Below are positions 27,311-38,228 of a stretch of 64,000 bases of DNA, piece after piece. The notes beneath the pieces are model-generated. The model had not been told where the DNA came from. It did not search any database and saw only the letters and a program-made list of their open reading frames with translations. This DNA comes from Oscillospiraceae bacterium (GTDB taxonomy: Bacteria; Bacillota; Clostridia; Oscillospirales; CAG-272): positions 1,612,001 to 1,676,000 of the forward strand of contig CP091718.1 of NCBI GenBank assembly GCA_022009675.1, written 5' to 3'. The stretch's first letter is position 1. Every line of letters begins with the position of its first letter. The translations under genes and the position numbers were made by a program.

Positions 27311-28755
27311 AAGGGGTCATTTATGCCCGCTATTCCTGTGACAATCAACGGGAAGAATCGATTGAAGGTCAATTACGGGACTGCAAGGAATATGCCAAGC
27401 GGCATGATATTTTGGTCGTTGACACCTACATTGACCGCGCCTTTTCGGCAAAGACCGATCGGCGCCCTGCCTTTCAACAAATGATCAAAGACAGTACCAA
27501 GCGCGGGTTTGAAGCTATCATTGTTTGGAAACTCGACCGCTTTGCCCGTAATCGCTACGACAGCGCAACCTACAAGGCAAAACTTCGTAAAAACGGTGTT
27601 CGTGTCATCTCCGCCAACGAAAACATCTCCGAAGGATCCGAGGGCATTCTGCTGGAATCAGTACTGGAGGGCATGGCGGAATACTGCTCCGCCGACCTCT
27701 CGGAAAAAGGTACTTCGGGGACACATGGAGAACGCCCTCAAATGCAAGAGCAACGGCGGCGGGATACCCATCGGTTTCTATGTGGATGAAGAAAAGCATT
27801 ATCAGATTGATCCTTTGACCGCACCCCTTGTGCGGGAGGCGTTTGAAAGTTGTGCTGATGGCAAGAAAGTCATCGACATTGCCGAAGACCTCAACCGTCA
27901 CGGCGCAATTCCCCATCGAGGAAAGAAATGCACCATCAGCACTGTCATTCTGATGCTGAAAAATCGCAAATACCTCGGAGAGTATAAGTACAGAGATATG
28001 GTCGTGCCGGGCGGAATTCCGAGGATTGTCTCCGATGAACTGTTTGAACGGGTACAGAAGCAGCTTGTAAAGAACAAAAAAGCCCCGGCAAGACACAAAG
28101 CCGAGGACGATTACCTCCTGACAACCAAACTGTTTTGCGGTGACTGCGGTTCAATGATGTTTGGGGAAAGCGGAACCAGTAGTTCGGGGACCGTATACCA
28201 CTACTACAAATGCTCCAATGCCAAACGGCATGGCGGATGCCGGAAGAAATCTGTGAGAAAGACATGGATTGAAGATATTGTGGTGGGAAGTGTTCACGAG
28301 CTTCTTTGCGATAAAGAACTGATTCGTGATTGGAGTAACAAAATCCTCGCGATTTTGAGCAAGGAAAAACACCACGCTGCCTCTGTTGAAGCGGGATCTC
28401 GCGGAGGTCAAACATAGAATCGATAACCTGTTAAATGCCTTGCAGGCGGGCATCATCACCGACTCCACCAAGGAGCGTCTGAATGAACTGGAAGAACGCC
28501 GAAAAATGCTGGAAGAACAAATCGAAGAGGAAAAACTTCAAATGTCCGCAACTGACAAGAGAGCAATTGACCTTTTGGTTTGAAAGAATGGCAAAGTACG
28601 ACATCACGAAAAAGGAACATCGCCAGCGGCTCATTGATACTTTCATCAACACTGTGTTTCTCTATGATGACCGTATCCTCATTACCTTCAATCATAAGAA
28701 CGGACAAAAAGACCATTTCTATGGAAGAAGCGAACGGTTCGGATTTCAAAAATAG
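27307..28755 (+). CDS. Large serine recombinase (frameshifted)
   Basis: About 480 residues over several frames. The N-terminal resolvase domain starts KGVIYARYSCDNQREESIEG with the catalytic Ser at residue 10 and continues VDTYIDRAFSAKTDRRPAFQ and IIVWKLDRFARN. After a shift near 27710 comes the recombinase domain (GIPIGFYVD, GKKVIDIAEDLNRHG, YLGEYKYRDMVV), a zinc ribbon (LFCGDCGSMM ... YYKCSNAKRHGGCRKK), then a coiled coil and QLTREQLTFWFERM with the final HRQRLIDTFINTVFLYDD. It should integrate or excise an element by Ser-phosphodiester chemistry. Breaks are at homopolymers. Confidence 0.85.
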
Positions 28756-28765
28756 ACTGAGACCC

Positions 28766-28795
28766 AAAAACGGAGATCGTACGATCTCCGTTTTT
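28766..28795. terminator. Bidirectional terminator
   Basis: A perfect 15-bp palindrome AAAAACGGAGATCGT/ACGATCTCCGTTTTT with T-rich sequence on both sides, ten bases after the recombinase stop. Confidence 0.85.
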
Positions 28796-28803
28796 CTTGT
28801 ATA

Positions 28804-29121
28804 GAGAACTCCGACGAAGGAGGAGTTCTCTCGAAAACTCACCCGCTAAGCGGGTGGTTCCAAAGAGGCTTTTGCCGTTGAACAAAAACAAATGTTAAAT
28901 ATGCAATCACATGAAAACTCAACATTGTGAGTGTTGTTTTACCTTGAAATACAACTATGCCCGAAAGGGCATATCGTAAGATGGTAATATCATTAAAACG
29001 CAATTCCACATTTGTGGAAGTAGCGCAATTTTGCAACTGTTGTATTTTATTCAGTGGGCTTTCAGCCCCGCCAGTAACATGCCCTTATAGGGCTGAGCAA
29101 GCCACCGGCTTAGCCGGTGGT
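28804..29121 (+). mobile_element. ORF-less IS200/IS605-like element with structured RNA-like body
   Basis: About 300 bases without a gene but packed with hairpins: GAGAACTCC/GGAGTTCTC (28804-28830), ACCCGCT-A-AGCGGGT (28841-28855), TATGCCC-GAAA-GGGCATA with a GNRA loop (28956-28973), TTCCACA-TT-TGTGGAA (29004-29019), GCCC-TTATA-GGGC (29081-29093) and CCACCGGCT-T-AGCCGGTGG (29102-29120). Subterminal hairpins of the CCGGTGG type followed by TTATGAC are typical of IS605-group ends and of the omega RNA made from the right end by TnpB-bearing relatives. No TnpA or TnpB frame is present. Confidence 0.6.
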
Positions 29122-29424
29122 TATGACTATCAGCCAACGGATTTTATAATCCGTCATAACGCTCCCGGGATCAGTAGCCTTTATTTCCTTCAGTGCGCCT
29201 TTAATAGTACGCAGTTTTGGCATAGCTGCAGATTCCAATTCAAACAGACACGCCAATTCCTTAAACAGAATAGCGATGTTGAGGCACACCCGGGAACCGC
29301 ATATTTCGTAAGACACGTCGCCGTTTTCAATCAGCAATCGTAAAAAGCCTTCTGTCATAGCGGTTCCGGGGTCGGATGCTCTGATATCATTCACCGCCTG
29401 ACAGATGGATCGGAGTTTCACCAT
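29121..29424 (-). pseudogene. Tandem excisionase-like proteins, second copy cut by the IS605-like element
   Basis: One open frame contains two related units: MVKLRSICQAVNDIRASDPG-TAMTEGFLRLLIENGDVSYE and, after LFELESAA, MPKLRTIKGALKEIKATDPG-SVMTDYKIRWLI. Both match the small helix-turn-helix proteins that sit beside clostridial tyrosine integrases (K-L-R-T-I then A-D-P-x-T-A/S-x-T). The second unit ends abruptly where the structured element begins at TTATGAC. The first unit starts inside the integrase 3' end, as is usual for integrase-excisionase pairs. Confidence 0.6.
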
Positions 29425-30640
29425 CTGCTTTACCTCGAATTATTCTTTCCATTTTCTCTGATGCGTCCTTCATGCTCTCCGCGTAAGGATGCAAATATCT
29501 GTTTGTTGTTTTGAGGCTCTCGTGACCAAGCACGGTTTTAACCGTTTCGGGATCCACTCCATGCTCCACCATCAGCGAACCGCAGGTATGACGTAAGCCA
29601 TGCAGTTTCAAATGCCTTAACCCGTATTTGGCCTGTACTTCAGCGCAGATTCGCGTTGGCGCATACAGGCTGATATTCTTGCCGTACTTGTCCGTAAAGA
29701 CAAAACCGGAGTCCAGCCACACCCCTTGCGAGTGTCGCTTGTCGCTGGCCTTGTTGGATTTTGAGTTCGTATAGGATGCGGGAACAGCTTTCGGGGATAT
29801 ACACCGTCCGGTTACTGCTAACGGATTTGGTGGTTTTGATTCTTTGCTCTTCTCCCTTGGGCTTATAAACGCTCCGGGAAATGGTGATGATTTGCTTGTC
29901 GAAATCAATATCATCCCACATAAGCCCTACCAGTTCTCCGCGGCGCATACCCGTGGTAACCGCAAGCGTCAGCAACGCCCTTGTGCGAATGTCTTCGTTC
30001 TCCAGTGCCTCCATCAGTTGTTCAACTTCTTCATCGCTATAGGCTTCCAACTTTGGCTGAACGATTTTCGGATAATGGATATAATTCTTTCCGATTGGAT
30101 TGGTTTCAATAAACTTCTGTTTCCATGCCTCAGTAATAATAGAGGAAAACACGGTTGAATACCGTTTGACCGATGCCGGAGACAGACCATGCTCTCCCTT
30201 GGCACTTGCTTCGGGTGTGGACAAAAAATCGACAAAACTCTGAATGTGAGTCGAATCCACATCCTCAAGCTCCACTCTTCCAAAGGAAGGCAGAATGAGC
30301 GAGTCAATGATCAGTTCATAGGTTCTACAGGTCGTGGGAGAGAGATGCTTCTGAATGGAAGGATAATAATAATCCTGTACGAACTGCTCGATGGTCATTC
30401 TTCTGCGTGCCCTGATCTCCCGGCTGACCGCCTGTTTTCTTTTCATAGCCACCGCTATGTACAAGTTCCTCAAAGAGAACAGCATACTTTTCAGCAGCCT
30501 TCCTCGCCATGGCTGACGTTGATCCAACCGGAGGCTTATAGATAGTGGAAACAAGGTCTTGCTTCCCGTTTTCTTCATTCCATTGGAGACACGAATCAAA
30601 AAAATGTGCCGTTTGGCTTTTTCGTAATATTTGCCATCAT
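29387..30640 (-). CDS. int: Tyrosine recombinase/integrase (frameshifted)
   Basis: About 415 residues. The start MANITKKPNGTF-LIRVSNG is an AP2-like arm-binding segment; one T of a T6 run must be removed. The core-binding domain is MTIEQFVQDYYYPSIQKHLS-PTT. Catalytic residues: Arg in TGMRRGELVGLMWDD, then after a single C insertion near 29745 the frame continues ASDKRHSQGVWLDSGFVF, with HGLRHTCGSLM (H-x-x-R), LGHESLKTTNRYLHPYA (His and Tyr). It belongs to the Tn916/phage integrase family and would act at a short core site, possibly the tRNA-like end at 12447. Confidence 0.85.
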
Positions 30641-30923
30641 TATACGCGAGTCCTTGCGATCATAGTTGCGACAGGGCCGCGTATGCGGCAGATACGAATA
30701 GTGCCTGTAGTCGGCGGCATTATAAACCGCGACTTGTCCGCAACGATTGCAGAAAGCAGAAAAATGTCCTTGCAGATCTTCGTATTTATCTATCGTCCTG
30801 AGCTTGCAGAACTTACACGGGATTTTCTTCTGTTCCATTGTTGCAACGGTAGCCATTAAAGGCGCATTATCTTTTTTTGACACGGGCAATGTATTCCCGG
30901 TCGAGAACAATTCTTTTTGGCAC
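30641..30923 (-). CDS. Zinc-ribbon protein upstream of the integrase (frameshifted)
   Basis: Starts at a GTG (30923) with GGAGG 7 bases upstream: MPKRIVLDREYIARVKK; an A7 run then shifts the frame to DNAPLMATVATMEQKKIP, with CKFCKLRTIDKYEDLQGHFS-AFCNRCGQV, a C-x2-C ... C-x2-C ribbon similar to the cysteine-rich KTR proteins of conjugative elements. As read, the frame runs on into the integrase start; a TAA-TGA just before the integrase ATG in the neighbouring frame is probably its real stop. Its start overlaps the end region of the ImmA/IrrE gene. Confidence 0.6.
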
Positions 30924-30928
30924 TGCTA

Positions 30929-31573
30929 TCACCTCCATGTAAAGAACGATGCCGTCAGCAGGTCATATTCTTTAAATGGTTTGTGATCAACCATGTTCAA
31001 CCGATCAAGGCGATATAAAAGGCAGGTTTGAGATACTCCGAGATAACACGCCATCATCCGTAGTCGATAGCGGTCTTCCGGATACAAATAATGTTCGTCA
31101 AACACAGTCACTTTATCTTTGCGCATAAAGGTGAACATAGACCAGCCGACAAGATTCGGACGGAGCAGAAGACAGGAGGCTACCACATTTGCTTGCCATT
31201 CCTTGAAATCATCTTCCGTCACAAGGCTTTTGCCTGAATTTTTGATGCGGTAATTCACAACCGTTTGCGGAGAATAGGACGGATCCTGCCAATTGATCAG
31301 ATCGTGACCACACTCGTGAGCAATCGTGAAGTTCCGCTCGCCGGCTTTCTTGTCATCGATCAGTCTGTCGTCGAGAATGATCTGATTTCCTGTCCGCATT
31401 CCTTCGATTCCTGTGTCAGGGTCAAAGGCAAAATAAGAGATATCGAGTTTTAAGTAGTCTTTGGCGAAGGCTTGAATGTCAAGTGGATCATAGCCGTCAT
31501 AGGTATTTCCGAGATAATCCCGGAGAATGAAGTCGGCGAGTTGTTCAAACTCGGCTTTTGTACCTATGATCAT
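30929..31573 (-). CDS. ImmA/IrrE family metallopeptidase
   Basis: An intact 214-residue protein when started at ATG 31573, which overlaps the TGA of the preceding gene (ATGA). The zinc-binding motif is FTIAHECGHDLINW (H-E-x-x-H). It continues with WQANVVASCLLLRPNLV and a C-terminal helix-turn-helix-like end (MMACYLGVSQTCLLYRLDRL). ImmA-type peptidases cleave phage or ICE repressors after DNA damage; the LexA-like or XRE proteins of this window are candidate substrates. It forms an operon with the polymerase gene and the 89-residue protein. Confidence 0.85.
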   Translation of the reverse strand: MIIGTKAEFEQLADFILRDYLGNTYDGYDPLDIQAFAKDYLKLDISYFAFDPDTGIEGMRTGNQIILDDRLIDDKKAGERNFTIAHECGHDLINWQDPSYSPQTVVNYRIKNSGKSLVTEDDFKEWQANVVASCLLLRPNLVGWSMFTFMRKDKVTVFDEHYLYPEDRYRLRMMACYLGVSQTCLLYRLDRLNMVDHKPFKEYDLLTASFFTWR

Positions 31574-31839
31574 GTATCTACCTCGATTACAACCTCGTCT
31601 TCCATAAACCATTTACCTTCCTCATCGTACAGGTAGCGAGGCAGTCCTTCCACCAATACGGTGTAGCGGATACCGCATCCTCCGACCTTGGTCGAAGCTG
31701 CTCTTTCGACTCTCATTACTCGGTCAATTTTATAGGTGTGACCATCCTTCCATAAAAACTTCTTCGGGAAAACGCGCCCGTCCTTCTCAACGATAACGCT
31801 GACAGCGACCGGTTGCTTGACAAATTTGGTCGTTTGCAT
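31570..31839 (-). CDS. Conserved 89-residue protein between polymerase and peptidase genes
   Basis: MQTTKFVKQPVAVSVIVEKD-GRVFPKKFLWKDGHTYKIDR, then TKVGGCGIRYTVLVEGLPRY-LYDEEGKWFMED. The chosen ATG has AGGAGG 7 bases upstream. It is beta-rich and resembles a small protein that regularly follows Y-family polymerase genes on clostridial mobile elements, but I cannot name a function. It is coupled to the ImmA/IrrE gene by an ATGA overlap. Confidence 0.6.
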   Translation of the reverse strand: MQTTKFVKQPVAVSVIVEKDGRVFPKKFLWKDGHTYKIDRVMRVERAASTKVGGCGIRYTVLVEGLPRYLYDEEGKWFMEDEVVIEVDT

Positions 31840-31849
31840 ATTGAACCTC

Positions 31850-32755
31850 CTACATAGGTATTCCTGTCGGCATGATAATATCGGGATTATCATGCGGCGA
31901 CATTTTTAGGATTATTGAGCAGGCAGGCATTACGGATAATTTTTCTTTCCGAAGCGGTAGCGCAAGTTTTCAATGGTTTTGTCCAGAGATTCTGCTTTCG
32001 CAACTTTGATTGGATCGGAAAACAGGTCGAGCTGACATGGGGTGTCCAGCGATGTGAGATTGATGGCTCTGACCGTAATCGAACGAATCGGATGTGTCCA
32101 GTCATAGTTGTGTAAAAACAGGGAGAAGGCTTCCTTCGCAATAACCGATGGACTTTGTGTGGAAACGGGGAGTCCACACTGCCACTGCTTTGTAAAAAGG
32201 TTTTTATCTCGAATCGCAATTGCGATGCCTGTTGCTTTCTTGTTGAAGACATAGAGCCGGTGTCCTATGTCTTGGCAGAGTTCGAGGATGAATTTCCAGA
32301 CCTCTGCCGGATTTTCAAGGTCCTGAATTGCCGTCATACCATGTCCGACGGTTTTGTCCGGGGCTTCAATATCCCTGACTGTGACGGGCGATGTATCAAG
32401 ACCGTTGGCGAAACGCCATATATCAACACCGCATTTTCCGAGTCTTCTCTGAAAAAATTCGACCAAAAACTGCGCGAGCTGTCCGATTGTGTAGATGCCA
32501 ACTGACGATAATTTCTTTTCAGTTGCCCGACCGATGCCGAGCATATCCGATGCGGGGAGATCCCACACAATCTCTTTAAAAGATTCTTTCGGAATCACGA
32601 TGACGGCATCGGGCTTTTTCATATCCGAACCGAGTTTGGCAAATATCTTATTAAAGGAAACTCCGATGGAGACCGTTAATCCAAGTTCATACTTGATGGT
32701 TTCCTTTATCTTTTCTGCAATATGCAAAGGAGTGCCGATATAACGCTGACATCCG
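31850..32755 (-). pseudogene. Y-family DNA polymerase (UmuC/DinB type), 5'-truncated
   Basis: Residues present correspond to the palm onward: IAEKIKETIKYELGLTVSIG-VSFNKIFAKLGSDMKKPDAV, LPASDMLGIGRATEKKLSSV-GIYTIGQLAQF, then the little-finger domain (VGHGMTAIQDLENPAEVWKF) and RFGKKIIRNACLLNNPK after an A5 indel. The N-terminal ~100 residues, including the catalytic D-x-D region, are missing: at about 32755 the sequence passes into plus-strand rhs DNA. It was presumably an SOS mutagenic polymerase of a mobile element. As it stands it cannot be active. Confidence 0.8.
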
Positions 32756-35642
32756 GTGCTGCCAGTACAACATGTATGACAGCAGCACACGGGTTTTGCT
32801 CGAAACCTGGGACTCGGACGGAAACGGTACAGCCAATGAATATACAAATCGTGTACTGAAATCACAGACCACCTTCAGGTATGATGCAGAGAGCAATGAC
32901 CTGTTGTCTTGGTATCTGTTTACCCGATTTGAATCCGAAACTTCCACATGGAATCCGGCCACCACAGCTATTTCAAAAACAGAATACAGCATCAATGCAT
33001 TTGGTCTGAACACAGGTACCGTCAGCTATGCGGCGACTGGCACGAAGGATGACGCTACACAGGACAGTAACTCTCTTCAGCTCCGTAGCTATACCACCTA
33101 TAACCTGACCACAGGCTCCGCCCTGTTCGGCAGGGTGCTTTCTGCCGCCGACACCTCCGGTTATACCACCAGCTACACCTACGGGCCCAACGGACAACTG
33201 CTTTATGAGAAGTACCACGACGGAAGCGGCCTGTACTATATGTACGATGCCCTGGGGCGCATGACCAATGTGTACCCACTGGCATATTCCCCCTCCGTCA
33301 ATGCATACTATGCCGATACAGCCGGCGAGAAGGCGGTATATACGTATAACAGCAACCGACAGATGGAGTCTGTCACCACCGCCAGTACGGTATATACCTT
33401 CACCTATGACGATTTCGGCAACGTCACCGCCGTCTATGCGGACGGAAACCCGGCTTGGCCACCTACACCTACGGGAGCAACAACGGCAAGCTGACCACGC
33501 TGACCTACGGAAGCGGAAAAAAACTATGCATTATTCATATGATGCGCTTGACAGAGTGAGTGAAATATGTTATAATGACAATGAGAGTGTACAGCATAAG
33601 TATATTTATACCTACACAGCCTCCGGCGCTGTCCATTCCTTGGAATGCACCGAGAGCGGGCGGAAGTATCAGTACAGCTACAACAGCCGCGGTCAGCTGA
33701 TCGGGTACACGGAGCTGGCTGTCAGAGAGAACGCCTACACCGACCTTTCCCAGAGTTTCTTCTGGTATGACGACCTGAACCGGTTAGACTATGCCCAGAC
33801 CACCTTCCGTTATGCCGTAGGCGATACGAACTACCTAAGCGAAGCGGACTACTATGATGCTGTGGGCTACGAGTATACGTATGACAACAGCGCTTCCGGC
33901 AGAGACGGAAGCGGCGTCGGTGCGCTGACCGAGCTGGAGATTTTCGGTGGCGGTCTGCACCATGGGGCGACCATATCTTACGGGTACGACAGCATGTACC
34001 GCCTGACGGAGAAAACCACCACGGCGAATGAAAATGCCGGCTTCTCCCAGACGGTGAGCTACGGGTACAGGCAGCTCGGCAGCGGGCGCACCACCGGGCA
34101 GGTCAGCTCGTACCGGTCGGAGGTGAACGGCACCGCGACCGCATACACGTATACCTACGATTCCAACGGCAATATCACACGGATCACCGACCAGAGCGGC
34201 AAGGTGACGCGGTATACCTACGATAAGCTGGGACAGCTGACGCGGGAGGATAACCCGTACCTGAACAAGACCTACGTGTACACCTACGACAACGCAGGCA
34301 ATCGGCTTAGTAAGAAAAAATATGCGTATACGACGGGCACACCGGGTAACGAAACCGCGACCGAGTCTTACAATTATACCGGCGACCGGTTGACACAGGT
34401 CGGTTCGATAGTATATCAGTATGACGCCATCGGCAACCCCACCACCTACAACGGGTATACGCTGGAGTGGAACGGTCGCAAACTCATGGAGATGTCCATG
34501 AACGGGGGACAGTTCCTGTATACCTTCGCGTATAACGCCGATGGCATCCGAACCGCCAAGACAAACGGCAGTACGATCCACCACTACACGCTGAACGGCT
34601 CCCAAATCGTCACCGAGACATGGACGACGAAGAGCAGTAGTGGCGCGGAGACCCCGAACCACTTCCTGGTATACCTCTATGATGAGAACGGCGCTCCCGT
34701 CGGGTTGCAGTACCGAAACAAGACCTATGGAACGTATACGTTTGACACCTACTACTTCGAGAAGAATCTGCAAGGGGACATTATCGCCATCTACACGGAA
34801 AACGGAACCAAGATAGGCTCCCATACCTATGACGCATGGGGCAACTGCACGGTTTCCACCGAGTCTGGTACGACAACGATTCAGAAGCGGATTGTCCGCA
34901 CGCTTAATCCCTTCCGGTATCGGGGGTATTACTACGATACGGACACGGGGCTGTACTATCTGCAAAGCCGGTACTATAACCCCCAGTGGGGACGGTTTCT
35001 CAATGCGGATGGGTATGTGAATGCCAACGGGGATTTGATTGGCTTCAATATGTATGCGTATTGTAGCAATAATCCGGTTAATAATGTTGACCTAACGGGT
35101 CATATGGCAACGGAAGCAGCGATTGCCGCAACAAACTGGTGGAATCCGGCTGGTTGGATAGCGGTTGCAGTTTTGGTTATCGAAGTAGTTGCCGTAGTCA
35201 CTATTGTATGTGTTGCGAATGAGTCGGAAAAACCAACGAGGAAGTAGCGTCAAATGTAAAAGAGAAAGTTGAAGCAATTCCGAATATTCCTGACACAAAA
35301 GATCAAAGTGTATATTTGTTAATAGGCAATGATGACAAAAAGGTTAAATATATCGGAAGGAGTAACGATCCGGTGAGAAGAATGAGCGAACATAAACGAG
35401 ATCCTCTGCATCCGGAAAGAATAGGTTATACTATGGTTGTTGTGGCAACAGGCCTTAGTACTAAAGAAGCTAAAGTTGCCGAGCAGGTTCTAATATCTGC
35501 TTATACATTAAGCTATTTGGATAATGCTAGAAGAGAAATTGCAGTTGGTAATTTGCCAGGATACTGGGACTATATGAGTTCTATTGCACAAATAATCGGA
35601 AGTGTGACAGAAGATGAGTTGATGAATTTAATAGGGGGATAA
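32756..35642 (+). CDS. RHS/YD-repeat polymorphic toxin with C-terminal GIY-YIG-type nuclease (N-terminally truncated, frameshifted)
   Basis: The longest rhs frame of the island, about 960 residues, but its N-terminal region (signal, early repeats) is missing. YD repeats include YTYGPNGQLLYEKYHDGSG, YTYDSNGNITRITDQSGKVT, YTYDKLGQLTRED. The RHS core follows: NPFRYRGYYYDTDTGLYYLQ-SRYYNPQWGRFLNADGY. After D-L-T-G-H and a TM-like stretch, an A-run shift restores EKTNEEVASNVKEKVEAIPN and the toxin tip SVYLLIGNDDKKVKYIGRSN-DPVRRMSEHKRDP, a GIY-YIG-type nuclease (V-Y-L-L ... Y-I-G-R-S ... R ... H). The next gene starts two bases after the stop and should be its immunity protein. Confidence 0.8.
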
Positions 35643-35643
35643 A

Positions 35644-36547
35644 ATGAGTGCATGGGGAACAGCAATATTTTCTGATGACTTAGCCATGGATATTCGAAGA
35701 GACTATGGTATCCTGTTAGCCACAGGAAAGGAAAACAGCGAAGCAGAAGACATGCTAATAAAGTATTATTCCAGTATTTTGAATAGTCACGGCCCGGATG
35801 AAGAAGTTTTTTGGTATGCACTGGCTCTTTCTGAATGGAAGAAGGGGCGGCTGAGTGATTTTGTGAAAGCGAAAGCTTTGAGAGCTTTAGATGCTGGGAA
35901 GGACTTGGAACGCTGGAATGTAGCGGGTAACGAAAAAGAATTATGAAAAGCGGAAACAGGTGCTGAAGGAATTCCGCAATGTTATACTGCAACCAATGCC
36001 GGCTTTGAAAAATCAAAAAAAGCCAACCGTACATCACTGCCCATGGAAAGAGGGAGACTTACTTGCATATCGGATCGTTTCCAACAAGCGGAATCTGGAA
36101 AATCATCCGTGCTTCATGAAGTATGTATTGTTGCGGGTTGTCAGAGTTGAAAAGCATCCTGTTACGAAGATTTATGATTCCGGATATTATGATGAAACCA
36201 TGTTGGTTGCTCTTTACAACTGGATGGGGAGCGCCATGCCCAGCTCCGAAATTGTGAATGAACTGAACTATACGCCTGTCATGGATATACCGAAAGACTT
36301 AAAGCCATTATTGGGCGGAAAGGCTGAAAAATTTGCGTGGCTGGATTGGTTGCCAACCAAAGATGCGCCTGGGGATATAAAAACATTGGACCAGAACAAA
36401 AATTATAGAAATGCTTATCCAGATTATTTTAAGAATCCGCTATGTTCACGTGTGCTCACTCATTTGCTATCATTCGATCTGATTCTTTCAGATAAATTTG
36501 AACCGTACTGGGGGAATGATTTCAGTTCAGAATATATGTTCATTTAA
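35644..36547 (+). CDS. Candidate immunity protein for the GIY-YIG toxin (frameshifted)
   Basis: MSAWGTAIFSDDLAMDIRRD begins a DUF4259-like segment; after NVAGNEK an extra base closes the frame, and the second frame continues YEKRKQVLKEFRNVILQPMP, HHCPWKEGDLLAYRIVSN and DLILSDKFEPYWGND. The joined protein is about 300 residues and soluble. Its start directly after the toxin stop and the A-W-G-T-x-I-F-x-D-D opening, seen in several proteins coded next to polymorphic toxins, support an immunity role. That role is inference. Confidence 0.55.
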
Positions 36548-36639
36548 TCCAATAGTCTCAATGACACCAAGAAGGCATCATTTCTATCACGATAGCTAAA
36601 TAATCCAGTAGTTGGAACTATTGACTAAAATATAGCCAA

Positions 36640-38228
36640 TCCCTTTGTGCAGATGGACACGTCAGCACCGGGCGCACCTCCGGGCAGGTGAAGGTCTACC
36701 AGTCTGAGACGGGGGACAGCACCACCCGGTACACGTACACCTATGATGCCAACGGGAACATCACCAAAAGCACCAACCAGGACGGCCTTGTGACCCGGTA
36801 CACCTATGATACGCTGGGACAGCTGACGCGGGAGGATAACCCGTACCTGAACAAGACCTACGTGTACACCTACGACAACGCAGGCAATCGGCTTAGTAAG
36901 AAAAATATGCGTATACGACGGGCACACCGGGTAACGAAACCGCGACCGAGTCTTACAATTATACCGGCGACCGGTTGACACAGGTGGGGTCCGTCACCTA
37001 TGCGTATGACGCCGTGGGCAACCCTACCACCTACAACGGGTATACGCTGGAGTGGAACGGTCGCAAACTCATGGAGATGTCCATGAACGTGGGACAGTTC
37101 CTGTATACCTTCGCGTATAACGCCGAGGGCATCCGAACCGTCAAGACAAACGGCAGTACGATCCACCACTACACGCTGAACGGCTCCCAAATCGTCACCG
37201 AGACATGGACGACGAAGAGCAGTAGTGGCGCGGAGACCCCGAACCACTTCCTTGTATACCTCTATGATGAGAACGGCGCTCCCGTCGGGTTGCAGTACCG
37301 AAACAAGACCTATGGAACGTATACGTTTGACACCTACTACTTCGAGAAGAATCTGCAAGGGGACATCATCGCCATCTACACGGAAAACGGAACCAAGATA
37401 GGCTCGTATACCTATGACGCATGTGGCAACTGCACTTTTTCCACCGAGTCGGGCACGACAACGATTCAGAAGCGGATTGTCCGCACGCTCAATCCGTTCC
37501 GGTATCGGGGGTATTATTACGACTATGATACGGGGCTGTACTATTTGCAGAGCCGGTACTATGTGCCGCAGTGGGGACGGTTCCTGAATGCGGATGGGTA
37601 TGTCAGCACAGGGACGGGATTGCTGGGTTACAATATGTATGCGTATTGGAATAATAATCCGGTCATGTACATGGATTTGACAGGGCACTCGTGGGAATCC
37701 TTCTGGGATGATGTTAAGTTTGTCGGAGAAGCACTGTTGGGAACAGCTGTTGCGACAGCTTGTATTGGCTTAGCTGTGCTTTCAATAGCTGGTTCAATTG
37801 GGCTTACAGGCATAAGCGGCAGGGGCTGGTGCAGTATCAATTCCTGCTGCTGTTGCTGTAACTGCCGAATGCTTGGCAGTTGCTTCTGTTGCTCTTGCCG
37901 GGGTTGGGGCGATTGCTCTTGCCGCAGAAGGCATTGCCACAGGTTCCCCGATTCAACGGGGGGCGGTGGAAAAGGATGGCGTGGGGATAAGAACTGGAGA
38001 TATAATGTAGAAACAGTGCGAGGGGGTGGGGATATTACTTCTTTAAAAGGCGGAATACCCACCGAGCAAGAAGCATTAGATTTAATCCGAGAGGCAGGTG
38101 GAGAGGTCATCCGGATTGACCCTGCCCACCCTGCAAATGGAATCAGCACGCATACCTATCCGCACATTCACTACAGTATCAATGGGAGCGAAAAAAACAT
38201 AATCAAGATTATCGAGGTATTACCATGA
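36640..38228 (+). CDS. Orphan rhs tip 2 with uncharacterised C-terminal domain (frameshifted)
   Basis: Begins without a start inside the YD repeats (GRTSGQVKVYQSETGD) and runs through the RHS core, nearly identical to tip 1 (LTREDNPYLNKTYVYTYDNA, FRYRGYYYDYDTGLYYLQSR). After DLTGHSWESFWDDVKFVGE there is an alanine-rich hydrophobic stretch that is out of frame between about 37820 and 37960 and should read AGAVSIPAAVAVTAECLAVA. The variable end is IPTEQEALDLIREAGGEVIR, ISTHTYPHIHYSINGSEK. I do not recognise this toxin domain. It overlaps the next gene by ATGA. Confidence 0.65.

Noticed and set aside
33835..34965. Long minus-strand frames opposite the rhs cores (also 36870-37688, 45422-46303, 49851-50375)
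   Set aside because: They mirror the repeated plus-strand YD core in each copy and have no family-like content; they are antisense shadows of GC-rich repeats.
37815..37965. Cysteine-rich segment within rhs tip 2
   Set aside because: Out-of-frame reading of an alanine/valine-rich linker between two compensating indels; the +1 frame gives typical rhs linker sequence.
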